DNA from: Flagellimonas aequoris
Lineage (GTDB): Bacteria > Bacteroidota > Bacteroidia > Flavobacteriales > Flavobacteriaceae
Reading direction: 5' to 3'
Assembly: GCF_003584165.1 (NCBI RefSeq)
Contig: NZ_QXFJ01000023.1
Coordinates: forward strand, 124,001 to 188,000
DNA: 64,000 nucleotides
A program made the translations under genes and the position numbers. Within the stretch, counting starts at the first letter, position 1. Every line of letters starts with the position of its first letter. Below the pieces are notes generated by a model. It searched no databases and was not told the origin of the DNA. It worked only from the letters and a program-made list of their open reading frames with translations. Positions 46,322 through 54,297 of the stretch are shown piece by piece.

Positions 46322-47587
46322 TCAATTTATTTTTCTTTTCTGAAACCATATGTCATTTAAGGATAACCCTATGTTGATCTTCAAATAACTTTCCTCTATG
46401 AGGTTGGCATCTGTGGTTCCCCTTCTTCCCAACTCAAAACCTAGATTCAGGTTGGAGAAAGAACCTCCCAACGGCATACCAAGACCAAAAGTTATGCCAA
46501 AATTGTTTATCTCTTTTCCATTGACCTCCAAACCGCTTACATCATAACGCAATCCGGCACGGTAGGTGACCCTTTTAAAATAGCCGGACAGGGCACGATA
46601 ATCCGGAACCCAATATCCCCCAAAGGCATACGTACTGGCATCATTATAGGTTACATTTTGCAGTCCCAAAAAGCTATTGTCGAAGTCGCTGTATTGTTGA
46701 AAACTGTACTCGGCCCCCATGAACCACTTTTTATCCTCCCCAAAACCAAGTCCTAAAGTTGTACGGGTAGGAATCTTCAGTTCGGTGTTCCTTAAATTGG
46801 TAGCATCGAGATCTACGTCGACCACCTCTACATTATTCCCATTGGTCAGGGAGAAGGACCCCAAGGTCTGGGTGTTCTTTGATATCAAATTCCCCTGTGT
46901 GTTGACCAAAACGGATGCGAACAGGGTGTATTTATCCTTAATCTTGGGCGTATAGTTCAGGGCATAGTTGAAATCATACCCATTGATTTTTGACTCGCGG
47001 TTGTCCAAGGTTCCAAATTGGACCCCTTCCACACTCTGGACCCTTTGGTACTGAAGAGAACCAAAATTAAAATTTGCCGTTACCCCCAAGCTCAAGTTCT
47101 TGATAGGTTCAAAACCAATGGAAGCAAATATGCGGTTCAAGCCACCATCTCCTGTATAGATGTTGGTAACCTCGGCGCCCTCCCCGTTGGTCCTTATATC
47201 GTTAAGACTATACCCTACGGATGTAAACGGCATCACACCAAAACCCATACCCATTTTGTTCGATAGCGGAAACCCTATCGCCAAATAATCCAAGGTAGTC
47301 ACCGAGGTGTTCTGCTGTTCGTTCCAATCCTTCAATCTATATTCCCTGCGGGAAATTCCGGCAGTATAGGCCGTTAACCTTAATTTTGAATAGGCTGCTG
47401 GGTTGGTCAAGTTGATATGGATACTATCGCCATATACGGAAATCCCCCCCATCATTTGATTGTCCACAGTCCCTTGGTCCCTATGATCCCCAATACCAAA
47501 ATAGGAGTATGGTGAAATGGTCCCGTTTTGCGCGAACAGGCCATGGGCCATCACACAAAAAAAAGCAATCAGAATTTTTTTAACCAT
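46322..47587 (-). CDS. Outer-membrane beta-barrel protein (FadL/TodX-like)
   Basis: 421 residues with a signal peptide (IAFFCVMAHGLFAQ). The sequence alternates like a barrel, with repeated G-rich turns and an N-terminal SPYSYFGIGDHRDQGTVDNQMMGG typical of FadL-like channels, where NPA (LTNPAAY) is a conserved mark. Likely moves hydrophobic molecules; no substrate is evident. It starts directly after the coaX stop. Confidence 0.75.
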   Translation of the reverse strand: MVKKILIAFFCVMAHGLFAQNGTISPYSYFGIGDHRDQGTVDNQMMGGISVYGDSIHINLTNPAAYSKLRLTAYTAGISRREYRLKDWNEQQNTSVTTLDYLAIGFPLSNKMGMGFGVMPFTSVGYSLNDIRTNGEGAEVTNIYTGDGGLNRIFASIGFEPIKNLSLGVTANFNFGSLQYQRVQSVEGVQFGTLDNRESKINGYDFNYALNYTPKIKDKYTLFASVLVNTQGNLISKNTQTLGSFSLTNGNNVEVVDVDLDATNLRNTELKIPTRTTLGLGFGEDKKWFMGAEYSFQQYSDFDNSFLGLQNVTYNDASTYAFGGYWVPDYRALSGYFKRVTYRAGLRYDVSGLEVNGKEINNFGITFGLGMPLGGSFSNLNLGFELGRRGTTDANLIEESYLKINIGLSLNDIWFQKRKIN

Positions 47588-48316
47588 TTAGTCTTTGTTG
47601 TATTCCAGCAGGCCATTAAGCCCCTCCAAGAGAAATTTGGAGTTCGCAAATATGGTGTTTTTTAGCCTTTTGGCAAAAAAATGGGAGTCGCCGCCTGTTA
47701 AAATAACTGTTAAATGTTGAAAGCGTGAACGATACTGGTCAATGACCCCATCCACTTCGCAGGTTACCCCATTGATTACGCCACTATGCATACAGGCATG
47801 GGTAGAGTTTCCGATAAAGTCCAAGATCGCCTCGGGTTCCAGCATCGGAAGTCCCGCGGTTTGATTGTGCATGGCCTTATAACGCATACGAACCCCTGGG
47901 GATATGGCCCCACCCACATACTCGCCAATATTGTTCACCAAATCGTACGTAATACAGGTACCGGCATCGATGACCAAGGTATTGCCCTTTGGATTTTGGT
48001 AAAACGCCGCAGTGGCCAATGCCAAGCGATCCACACCTAAAGTCTGTGGTGTGGCATAACTATTCTTATACGGCACTTTAGAGGCACTGGAAAGTACATG
48101 AACCTTGCAGAACAGGGCCACAATATCACGTTCCTTATGGTCCAATTTCCCCACGGAAGAAATAATAGCATGGCCGATCTTGGGGTATCGTTCAAAGAGT
48201 TCCTTGACCTTGGACAGGAACAGTCCCGACTCGGAAGCTTGGTCGTAAATGATCTTGCCGTTTTCAAAAACCGCATATTTTACCAAGGTATTGCCGATGT
48301 CGATGACAAGGTTCAT
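47588..48316 (-). CDS. coaX: Type III pantothenate kinase
   Basis: 242 residues. It phosphorylates pantothenate, the first step of CoA synthesis. The acetate/sugar-kinase fold motifs are visible: DIGNTLVKYAVFENG, ISSVG, LGVDRLALATAAF, VIDAGTCITYDLV and GVRMRYKAMHNQTAGLP. It is the first gene of the envelope operon and directly abuts the barrel gene. Confidence 0.95.
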   Translation of the reverse strand: MNLVIDIGNTLVKYAVFENGKIIYDQASESGLFLSKVKELFERYPKIGHAIISSVGKLDHKERDIVALFCKVHVLSSASKVPYKNSYATPQTLGVDRLALATAAFYQNPKGNTLVIDAGTCITYDLVNNIGEYVGGAISPGVRMRYKAMHNQTAGLPMLEPEAILDFIGNSTHACMHSGVINGVTCEVDGVIDQYRSRFQHLTVILTGGDSHFFAKRLKNTIFANSKFLLEGLNGLLEYNKD

Positions 48317-48369
48317 GATACAAAGATCGAGAATTGGAAAAAATTCGATGCCTTTTTTCTTGTTTTTGT

Positions 48370-48399
48370 TTGTATATCCTAATTTTGAAATTATATTTG
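48370..48399 (+). promoter_or_regulatory. Promoter of tRNA-Phe
   Basis: A -33 TTG (48370-48372), 19 bases, then a perfect -7 TATATTTG (48392-48399). The tRNA begins 18 bases after the -7 box. Confidence 0.65.
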
Positions 48400-48416
48400 C
48401 ACCCGCTTTAGGGCAT

Positions 48417-48492
<76 letters not shown>

Positions 48493-48493
48493 C

Positions 48494-48536
48494 AAACCCT
48501 CGCATCCATAAGGATTGCGGGGGTTTTGTTTTTTTT
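48494..48536 (+). terminator. Terminator after tRNA-Phe
   Basis: A long GC-rich stem (48497-48507 with 48512-48523, one bulge) is followed by TTTTGTTTTTTTT. Confidence 0.85.
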
Positions 48537-48607
48537 AGTTTAGCCTACAAGATATGTAGCCAAACAAAGCAAGCTTTATTAATTGAAAGAAAAAAAGATA
48601 AGATGCG

Positions 48608-48919
48608 CTACGATATCGCCATCAAAGAAGTCTGCAAGTCCGAATACACTTCTGAGGCTGTCTCCTCTTGAATCGTGTTGACCTGAACAAAATTACGTTC
48701 CACCATGGAGTACAGTGGCTCTGGGGTATCGTCATGCACGGAGACCATCCCATTGCGGGAATCAATTTCTAGAACAATCAGGGAAAGATAATCCATCAGG
48801 TGTTCGGCTTCGTTGATCAAGATTCGTACTACCTGCAATTGTACGGCATACTCCAAATTGATGCGCTGCACATGACCAAGTCCATTGGGTTCCGATAGAT
48901 GTTTCCAGAGGATTTCCAA
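48608..48919 (-). CDS. Small hypothetical protein with TTG start
   Basis: 103 residues if begun at TTG 48919; no in-frame ATG or GTG lies between it and the upstream stop at 48977-48979. A promoter-like TATTTTTG (minus strand, 48934-48941) with TTG 22 bases farther upstream fits this start. The protein is helical and acidic (RILINEAEHLMDYLSLIVLEID; IQEETASEVYSDLQTSL). No family recognised. It follows the AraC regulator on the same strand. Confidence 0.5.
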   Translation of the reverse strand: MEILWKHLSEPNGLGHVQRINLEYAVQLQVVRILINEAEHLMDYLSLIVLEIDSRNGMVSVHDDTPEPLYSMVERNFVQVNTIQEETASEVYSDLQTSLMAIS

Positions 48920-49036
48920 GTCTAAATTTTTTACAAAAATAAGACAAACTGTAAATAAATTTACAATTACAAAACATTAAATTAACATTGTAAATCCCCC
49001 CTTCGTCTAAAACCTGCCCCTACAGGATTTTGGGAG

Positions 49037-50077
49037 CTATTTTTCGGAGGTTCCCAGCTTTCGTTTGCTGTTCATAAAGTCGCTTGGGCTCACCCCGAAT
49101 TTTTCCTTGAAAATCTTGGAAAAATAGCTTCTGCTAGTAAAACCAATGGAGTAGACCACTTCAGAAATGTTCATCTCGGAATTGGCAATCAGGTCCCTAG
49201 CTACCTCAAGTCTGGCATTTCGGATGTATTCCGTTACCGTTTTATTGTACAACAACTTAAATCCTTCCTGTAATTTGGCCTGGGTAAGTCCGGTTTCGGC
49301 AGAAATCTCTTCCAAGGAAAAATCCTTTGATATGTTCTTTTCTATTTTCTTGGCATAATCCCTGATCTGCTTCAATTCCCGTTTCAACAGGGATGTGGAT
49401 AAGTGCTTGTTCTTCACTTCCTTATTGTGTTGCATCATGTGCATGGACAAGATCTGATAGACCAAACCTTCCATCTGCATAATGCGGATCATGCCCTTGC
49501 CCTTTACATTCTTTAGAGCGGTCATCACATCGGCCATTTTTAGGTTGTAGGATCCAAAATAGGCGAACACCTTTTCGTGGTCCGTGTCCAAAAACACCTC
49601 GTACAATTGCTTGTTGAGCGAATCACCTTGATTTAACCTCCGCTTTAAAAAGGGCTTTCTGCGGACTTGGATCACACTCAGGGAAATTTTGATGTCTTTC
49701 GGAAAATAACGGTCGCTCACACCTCCACTCCTATTGGTCAGGATAACGGACTGAAATTGTTCAATGAACTTGATCTCATCCGTAGACTCGTGGCCAAATT
49801 TATGTCCACTATAACCTTCCAAACAATAGTAAAAATTGATGGGATTGAATTTTGAGGTATCCACCATGATCATCACCTCATCAAAAAAGGTCAAGTCATA
49901 CTCCACCAAGCTCACGCCCCATTCAAATTCAATGTAGCTCATATGGCCGCGGGCCTTGTCACTGTCAACGTTAAGGGTATACTGCCCCCAACGTTCCGTA
50001 ATGGTACCACCTATAACTTTTCGCACCTGCTCCACCGAATCGGCAGTTTTCTGGGCCTCTATATAAATTTTTATCAT
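49037..50077 (-). CDS. AraC-family transcriptional regulator
   Basis: 346 residues. The C-terminal AraC double helix-turn-helix (about 245-340) has FSLEEISAETGLTQAKLQEGF and ISEVVYSIGFTSRSYFSKIFKEKFG. The N-terminal 240 residues form a sensor part without a family I can name; similar Bacteroidota regulators are PchR-like. Divergent from the degenerate SRAP gene 194 bases away, which it may control. Confidence 0.88.
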   Translation of the reverse strand: MIKIYIEAQKTADSVEQVRKVIGGTITERWGQYTLNVDSDKARGHMSYIEFEWGVSLVEYDLTFFDEVMIMVDTSKFNPINFYYCLEGYSGHKFGHESTDEIKFIEQFQSVILTNRSGGVSDRYFPKDIKISLSVIQVRRKPFLKRRLNQGDSLNKQLYEVFLDTDHEKVFAYFGSYNLKMADVMTALKNVKGKGMIRIMQMEGLVYQILSMHMMQHNKEVKNKHLSTSLLKRELKQIRDYAKKIEKNISKDFSLEEISAETGLTQAKLQEGFKLLYNKTVTEYIRNARLEVARDLIANSEMNISEVVYSIGFTSRSYFSKIFKEKFGVSPSDFMNSKRKLGTSEK

Positions 50078-50271
50078 AGGTGTTCCGGCTGATCAAGGTT
50101 AATACATATTCCGCCAACTTATAAAGATAGACTTTGTTTCAACCTGCACAATCGCTACGTCCATTTATTTTGATTTTTCAAATTTTTGGGCAAAAGCATC
50201 ATCATTAAATCCTTTTGAGTCAACCCTTTTTCAGCAAATCAATTTAATTGTACCAAAAATTGAGAAGAGCT

Positions 50272-50934
50272 ATGATCTACAAACTTTCCAATGCAGCTGA
50301 AAAGAATGAAATTGAAAAAGCGTTTGGCATTCCTTTCAAATATCCAAACCTGTACACCCAAAACCCCTTGATCCATGGTTTTCACGAAACCAACCTCTCC
50401 GTAGTCACCATGGACAATCAAAGTGAGATTACGTTTGCCATTTGGGGGCTCATGCCACAAAATTTTAAGGAAGATTGGTACATTTTTCAAAATAACGCCA
50501 ATACCCTTAATGTGCAATTGCACGAACTGGAACAAGTGGAATGGATGAAGGAATCGTTCAGCCAAAGAAGATGCTTGATCGTGGTCACCGGTTTTTACAC
50601 CCACATGATCAAGAACGGTAATACCTGTAGTTATTATTTGTGTAAACCTTTAGAAGAGCCCTTTTTTTTGGCCGGTGTATACAATAAGTTGGAAGATGGG
50701 TTCCTATGTTCCGCGTTGATTACGAGCAAGACCAATTCCTTTGTATCCAGCTATCATAACATCAGCAATCTTGCACCTATCATCGTTCCAGAAGATTCGA
50801 CATCATTCTGGCTATCCAATGCTTCTAAAATGGAAGACCTGAAGGATTTCATACAAAATCCTCCCGAGGTAAAGCTCAAGGCCAACCTCATGTCCAACGA
50901 ATTCTTTCTGAACAATATTACCTATAACCTATAA
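50272..50934 (+). CDS. Degenerate SRAP (YedK/HMCES-like) protein
   Basis: 220 residues from ATG 50272 (a TTG at 50248 would add eight). SRAP-like segments are visible in order: an AEKNEIEKAF helix, HGF, the hydrophobic EITFAIWGLMPQNF strand, NNAN (74-77) for the usual NAR, RRCLIVVTGFYTH (99-111) for the usual RCLxxxxGFYEW, and YHNISNLAPI (161-170). Active SRAPs need Cys2 to crosslink abasic DNA, plus Glu in GFYEW. Here residue 2 is Ile and Glu is Thr110; the His162 region partly remains. It probably lacks DNA-protein crosslinking activity and may have another binding role. Confidence 0.75.
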   Translation: MIYKLSNAAEKNEIEKAFGIPFKYPNLYTQNPLIHGFHETNLSVVTMDNQSEITFAIWGLMPQNFKEDWYIFQNNANTLNVQLHELEQVEWMKESFSQRRCLIVVTGFYTHMIKNGNTCSYYLCKPLEEPFFLAGVYNKLEDGFLCSALITSKTNSFVSSYHNISNLAPIIVPEDSTSFWLSNASKMEDLKDFIQNPPEVKLKANLMSNEFFLNNITYNL

Positions 50935-51072
50935 AAGCAATAGACTGGTCAAATGATATAGCTAATGAGTCAAGATAAAAACCGATAGCGACAAGACCTC
51001 TCCTTCATGATTCCGAAATTTGTAATGTACTGATTAAGAGTTAGTCGGACAACAATCCTAAAACCTGAAAAT

Positions 51073-51234
51073 ATGTTACGTTGGACAGTCACCTTTATAA
51101 TCTTGGCCATAGTGGCCGGAATTTTCGGTTTTGGTGGAATTGCCGCCGGTGCGGCCAGTATTGCCAAAATCCTATTCTTCATCTTTATTGTATTGTTTAT
51201 CATTTCGCTGATAACCGGTAGAAAAAAGATTTAG
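51073..51234 (+). CDS. DUF1328 (YtjA-type) small membrane protein
   Basis: 53 residues: MLRWTVTFIILAIVAGIFGF, then the glycine-rich GGIAAGAASIAKIL signature and a second TM helix ending in ITGRKKI. DUF1328 proteins are short stress-linked inner-membrane proteins of unknown function. It precedes an acidic lipoprotein and cardiolipin synthase, suggesting an envelope-stress cluster. Confidence 0.85.
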   Translation: MLRWTVTFIILAIVAGIFGFGGIAAGAASIAKILFFIFIVLFIISLITGRKKI

Positions 51235-51280
51235 AATCAAGCATAAACACTAAGAATCATTAACTTAAAAACAGAGAACC

Positions 51281-51490
51281 ATGAGAAAATCGATAAGTCT
51301 GCTAGTATTGTTCATGGCCATGGCATTTACCATGAGTATGAACAGTTGCAGGGAAACAAAAGAAGACAAGGCTGAAGAAGCCATAGAAGATGTTAAAGAC
51401 GGTGTAGAGGAAGCTGGTGATGAAATTGAGGATGCCGCCGACGATGTCGGGGACAAAATCGAGGAAGTTGTTGAAAAAGATTCCATCTAA
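51281..51490 (+). CDS. Small acidic lipoprotein
   Basis: 69 residues. The signal peptide has a lipobox MNSC (Cys23). The mature part is a long, strongly acidic amphipathic helix (EAIEDVKDGVEEAGDEIEDAADDVGDKIEEVVE). Similar small exported helical proteins are often stress-induced and sit at the envelope. It is preceded by the DUF1328 gene and followed by a strong terminator. Confidence 0.8.
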   Translation: MRKSISLLVLFMAMAFTMSMNSCRETKEDKAEEAIEDVKDGVEEAGDEIEDAADDVGDKIEEVVEKDSI

Positions 51491-51512
51491 GCAACTGTTC
51501 TTTAGAAAACCC

Positions 51513-51546
51513 AACTCTGGCAAAACATTGCCAGAGTTTTTTGTTT
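51513..51546 (+). terminator. Terminator after the acidic lipoprotein
   Basis: AACTCTGGC (51513-51521) pairs with GCCAGAGTT (51530-51538), followed by a T run. Confidence 0.9.
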
Positions 51547-51625
51547 AAGACGAAAATATTTGACTCCATGGAGATTGCCTTTTAAATTTTCCGTATTAGC
51601 TTAGTTAAACACCTATTCCCGTACC

Positions 51626-53047
51626 GTGAAGACCGTATTCACCATAGTATATCTTGTACTTTCCATTTGGGCCATCGGTGCCATCATCTATCATGGTAGG
51701 CGCCCTTCCCGATCTATCAGTTGGGTATTGTCCATAATTGCACTCCCCATCATCGGGGTGGTCCTGTACTATCTTTTTGGGATGAACCGGAGAAAGTTCA
51801 AATTCTTCAACAGCAAAGATTTTGAGAGAAGGAGACATTATAGGTTTCCAGGAGACTCCTCCTTGGAAAAGCACCAAGTCAATTTTGATGCCGATATCCG
51901 CAAAAAAAGATTGAGTACCCTAATCCAATCCAGTGCCAATACCAAGGCCACATGTGGCAACCAGATCAAGGTGCTACAGGACGGGGGCGAAACTTTCAAT
52001 GCGCTTTTCAAAGCCATGGAAGAAGCCGAGCATTTCATTCATCTACAATATTATATTTTGGAGCAAGGGGGGCTTTTGGACAAGATGCTGGAACTCTTCC
52101 AAAGAAAAATCAAGGAAGGGGTCCAAGTTAGGATCTTGTATGATTCGTTGGGAAGCTATCACCTTCGGGGAAGACCTAAAAAGCACTTTCAGGATATCGG
52201 GGTGGAGATCCACCCTATAATGCCCATTAGGCTGAACAACCTATTGTTCTCCCTCAACTTTCGGAACCACAGAAAAATTGTGGTCATAGACAACAAAGTG
52301 GCATTCACGGGAGGTGTAAACGTTTCTGACAAATACATTAGACATGGGGGTGAACTCGGCAAGTGGAAAGACACACATTTAAAATTGGAAGGGCCCATTG
52401 TAAACGACATCCATCTCGTTTTTTTGAAGGATTATTACTTTGCCAGCAAGAATGGGGATTTTCGGATCCAGGACTATCTTTTTGAGCAGGATGAAGTCGG
52501 AACTGCCTGTGCACAAGTAGTGGTCGGTGGCCCTGATTCCGACCATCCAGCCATCATGCAACAATACATCAGCATGATGAACCAAGCCCAACGATCCATT
52601 TTGATCGCCAACCCTTATTTTTTACCGGGAGAAGCCTTTTTACAGACCTTAAAGATCGTAGCCATGGAAGGGGTGGACATTACCTTGCTCATTCCTAAAA
52701 AATCCGATTCCATAGCGGCCATGTTCGCCATGTTCTCGCAGTTTGAGGAATTGCTCAACGTTGGGGTCAACATTTATTTGAGGGAGGATTTTTCACACAG
52801 TAAGATCTTGGTCGTGGATGATGACCTGGTCTCCATTGGCTCGGGAAATTTTGACATCAGAAGCTTTGAGCTGAACTACGAGGCAAATATCTTAATCTAT
52901 GATCAGGAAATAACCGCCGAACTCAAGGAAGAGTTTTTTGCCGTATGCAAAAAGGCCGACATCATGACCTTGGAACGCTTTCGCAACAGACCCTTCTGGC
53001 GAAAGTTTCTTGAGGGGCTCTTCAAATTCCTAAAACCCCTGCTTTAA
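51626..53047 (+). CDS. cls: Cardiolipin synthase (phospholipase D superfamily)
   Basis: 473 residues from GTG 51626. Two N-terminal TM segments (PLDNc region), then two HKD motifs: FRNHRKIVVIDNKVAFTGG and FSHSKILVVDDDLVSIGSGNFD. It joins two phosphatidylglycerols into cardiolipin at the inner membrane. An upstream terminator separates it from the small lipoprotein, and a beta-barrel gene follows. Confidence 0.94.
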   Translation: MKTVFTIVYLVLSIWAIGAIIYHGRRPSRSISWVLSIIALPIIGVVLYYLFGMNRRKFKFFNSKDFERRRHYRFPGDSSLEKHQVNFDADIRKKRLSTLIQSSANTKATCGNQIKVLQDGGETFNALFKAMEEAEHFIHLQYYILEQGGLLDKMLELFQRKIKEGVQVRILYDSLGSYHLRGRPKKHFQDIGVEIHPIMPIRLNNLLFSLNFRNHRKIVVIDNKVAFTGGVNVSDKYIRHGGELGKWKDTHLKLEGPIVNDIHLVFLKDYYFASKNGDFRIQDYLFEQDEVGTACAQVVVGGPDSDHPAIMQQYISMMNQAQRSILIANPYFLPGEAFLQTLKIVAMEGVDITLLIPKKSDSIAAMFAMFSQFEELLNVGVNIYLREDFSHSKILVVDDDLVSIGSGNFDIRSFELNYEANILIYDQEITAELKEEFFAVCKKADIMTLERFRNRPFWRKFLEGLFKFLKPLL

Positions 53048-53114
53048 CAATTCTTTAATCGGTATTGCATCAATCTTTGATTGAAATGAGACAAGTACGG
53101 CAGGTGTCCCATCC

Positions 53115-53122
53115 TAGTTTTG
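53115..53122 (+). promoter_or_regulatory. -7 box before the small beta-barrel gene
   Basis: TAGTTTTG, a perfect TAnnTTTG match, 18 bases before the ATG at 53141. The TTG of this box could be mistaken for a start codon. Confidence 0.45.
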
Positions 53123-53140
53123 TGTCAAAATAAACACATC

Positions 53141-53605
53141 ATGAAAAATATCTTAATTATTCTTTTTTTAATGGGAGCCACTACTTTGAGTGCCCAAAGC
53201 ATTTCCAAGAACGCCTTGGGTATCCGGGTTGGCGATAACGATGGATTTGGTGGGGAAATCTCCTATCAACGTTACCTGAAAGAGAACAACAGATTGGAAT
53301 TTGACCTCGGTTGGAGGGATTCCCATAACGTAGATGCCTTTAAATTGGTCGGTCTGTACCAATGGGTCATGCCCATTGATGGCGGGTTCCACTGGTATGT
53401 GGGTGCCGGTGGGGGTGTTGGTTCCTTTGATGCCGGCGACAATGATGGTGCCTTTGCCCTTGTGGCAGGTGACCTAGGTATCGAATACGATTTTGACATA
53501 CCACTACTTATCTCTTTGGATATGAGACCGGAGCTCGGTTTTAACGATAATTACTCCGATGACCTGGATCTTGATATTGCCTTGGGACTGAGATATCAGT
53601 TTTAA
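53141..53605 (+). CDS. Small outer-membrane beta-barrel protein
   Basis: 154 residues with a signal peptide (ILIILFLMGATTLSAQ). About eight alternating strands with G-rich turns (FHWYVGAGGGVGSFDAG) and a terminal aromatic residue (LRYQF), as in eight-stranded OmpX/OmpA-like barrels. Ligand unknown. A TTG at 53120 lies within the -7 box, so ATG 53141 was chosen. Confidence 0.85.
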   Translation: MKNILIILFLMGATTLSAQSISKNALGIRVGDNDGFGGEISYQRYLKENNRLEFDLGWRDSHNVDAFKLVGLYQWVMPIDGGFHWYVGAGGGVGSFDAGDNDGAFALVAGDLGIEYDFDIPLLISLDMRPELGFNDNYSDDLDLDIALGLRYQF

Positions 53606-53624
53606 GATAAACACTATAACCATT

Positions 53625-53658
53625 AAGGGGGCAGCCGTTGGTTTCCCCCTTTTTTTAC
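53625..53658 (+). terminator. Terminator after the beta-barrel gene
   Basis: AAGGGGG (53625-53631) pairs with CCCCCTT (53645-53651), then a T run. Confidence 0.8.
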
Positions 53659-53662
53659 CCCA

Positions 53663-54295
53663 TTGGTTTTGAGAAAAAGATTAAAACAATTATTTCTATT
53701 CATTCTATGCCTAGTGTTGATTTTGCAGATGTTTCCCCATACCAATAAAAAAATCCCGAAGAGCATCCAAAAAGAGGTGAAAATTGCCTTGATGCACTAC
53801 CCCGAACTGCGGGACATTCCCATAACTTTCAAGTTCAAAAGGAACATTAAAAAATCGGTGATGCAGGCACAGCCCGCCTTTGGTGCCCTATTCAAATCTA
53901 AAGACGAAAGGAACTATACCATCTTGATCAGTGAAAGGTTCAAGATTACCGGGGAGGAATTCAAAACTGTGGATGTCCCTTCGGATGTTCTGGTCGGATG
54001 GTTGGGCCACGAACTGGGTCACATTATGGATTACCAAAATAGGAGCGGGTTCAACCTTATCGGATTTGGGTTCCGATACGTTTTTTTGAAGGAATATGTA
54101 AAAAAGGCAGAACGTGCCGCAGATTCTTTTGCGGTTTCCCATGGCATGTCTCAATACATTTTGAAGACGAAACGGTTCATCTTGGACAATTCCGCCATTC
54201 ATCCCACCTATAAAGACAGGATCAAGCAATATTACCTATCCCCTGATGAAATCATGGAAATGGTGAAGCAACAGGATTCGGCCGATAACGGCTAA
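53663..54295 (+). CDS. Membrane-anchored HExxH metallopeptidase-like protein
   Basis: 210 residues from TTG 53663 (a second TTG at 53669 is also possible; no ATG before residue 23). A hydrophobic N-terminus (LFLFILCLVLILQMF) acts as an anchor or signal. A zinc-binding HELGH lies in WLGHELGHIMDYQN (about 115-128), with a downstream EYVKKAERAADSFAVSHG resembling the third-ligand region of M48-type enzymes. Which substrate it cuts is unknown. Its promoter is not clear, and it directly follows a terminator. Confidence 0.75.
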   Translation: MVLRKRLKQLFLFILCLVLILQMFPHTNKKIPKSIQKEVKIALMHYPELRDIPITFKFKRNIKKSVMQAQPAFGALFKSKDERNYTILISERFKITGEEFKTVDVPSDVLVGWLGHELGHIMDYQNRSGFNLIGFGFRYVFLKEYVKKAERAADSFAVSHGMSQYILKTKRFILDNSAIHPTYKDRIKQYYLSPDEIMEMVKQQDSADNG

Positions 54296-54297
54296 GA

